Of a stretch of 6,126 nt of DNA, positions 5,999 to 6,126 are shown piece by piece (position 1 is the first letter of the stretch; each line of letters starts with the position of its first letter). The notes under the pieces are model-generated. The model worked only from the letters and a program-made list of their open reading frames with translations. It searched no databases and was not told the DNA's origin. The position numbers were made by a program, and so were the translations under genes. Origin of the DNA: JAABRU01 sp050180235. GTDB lineage: Bacteria; Desulfobacterota; Desulfobacteria; Desulfobacterales; Desulfococcaceae. Location: positions 1 to 6,126 of the forward strand of contig JBFXEJ010000182.1 of NCBI GenBank assembly GCA_050180235.1, read 5' to 3'.

Positions 5999-6126
5999 CT
6001 ACACGACCACATTAGTTTTTATAGAATCGTCTGAACCTGATTCGGGCATCGGCGGTTGAAAACTGCCAGTCGATTTTCGCACAGGCATCATTCCGCTGCT
6101 GTACACGGATTGCCATGATACTGCGT
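5999..6126 (-). mobile_element. End of a second, related IS630-type element (continues beyond the window)
   Basis: Directly after TA at 5997-5998 the sequence begins CTACACGACCACATTAGTTT, which aligns with the tips of the MITE-like element and, more distantly, of the complete IS. It contains the 3' end of a minus-strand transposase gene whose stop is 13 nt from the tip, exactly the distance in the complete IS. The other end lies outside the window. Confidence 0.75.
6012..6126 (-). CDS. C-terminal fragment of a second IS630-type transposase (5' end outside window)
   Basis: The last 37 codons and a TAA are visible; the rest runs off the right edge. The residues QQRND, then WQFSTADAR, then RFYKN line up with RQRNK, WQFTTNDAR and ERHYESIKN at the end of the complete transposase. 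The QRN-to-WQF spacing is identical at seven residues, so it is a divergent homologue rather than a copy. It converges on the first transposase, with 28 nt between the stop codons and no visible terminator. Whether the full gene is intact cannot be judged. The fragment has no catalytic residue, so assignment rests on this tail and the IS-like tip. Confidence 0.8.
   Translation of the reverse strand, partial: RSIMAIRVQQRNDACAKIDWQFSTADARIRFRRFYKN

Noticed and set aside
4751..6021. Outer IS boundaries with longer inverted repeats (about 45 nt)
   Set aside because: Inverted similarity does extend this far, but with more mismatches. The outer part on the right overlaps the coding end of a second transposase. 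The inner boundaries give 26/27 matching repeats and equal 13-nt stop-to-tip distances, so the outer similarity is better explained as tips of neighbouring related elements.

Overview
The window holds the 5' part of one very large secreted-protein gene on the minus strand (positions 1-4120), a regulatory leader (4121-4358), and a pile-up of insertion-sequence material (4361-6126). The mix of an exported multidomain beta-helix/LamG/caspase-like protein, moderate G+C content and dense IS and palindrome debris resembles large-genome Desulfobacterota (Desulfonema or multicellular magnetotactic relatives). That placement is inference from style only, since no taxonomic marker gene is present.

Minus-strand gene: the frame is open without a stop for 1373 codons, from an ATG at 4120 to the left edge. 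In order, the product has a signal peptide, a right-handed parallel beta-helix, a small inserted beta domain before the helix-closing motif, a Calx-beta-like domain, an IPT/TIG-like domain split by a whole LamG domain, and a C13 (legumain/caspase-like) peptidase domain with a visible His/Cys pair. It then continues out of the window. It looks like a cell-surface or secreted adhesin-protease. Its leader has a good ribosome site, a plausible promoter whose 18-nt spacer holds a 16-bp palindrome, and a second palindrome just upstream of the -35.

Mobile region: three related elements lie end to end, separated only by TA dinucleotides. The first is a 413-bp non-coding MITE-like element (4361-4773). 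The second is a complete 1221-bp IS630-family element (4776-5996) with an intact 373-residue DDE transposase and 27-bp inner terminal repeats matching at 26 positions. The third is the end of another IS630-type element (5999 onward), whose minus-strand transposase C-terminus is cut by the window edge. All five visible tips align, and both transposase stop codons lie exactly 13 nt from their element tip, which supports the boundaries chosen. IS630/Tc1 elements insert at TA, so the pattern fits repeated insertion into the TA bordering an earlier element.

The MITE-like element is itself nested. Inside its outer inverted repeats are a large three-segment hairpin and two tandem palindromic units with GGTGATTTC tips that share a TTA between them. 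The first unit carries a 29-bp GC-rich hairpin, each arm of which is a smaller hairpin. No tRNA, rRNA, CRISPR array or riboswitch was recognised.
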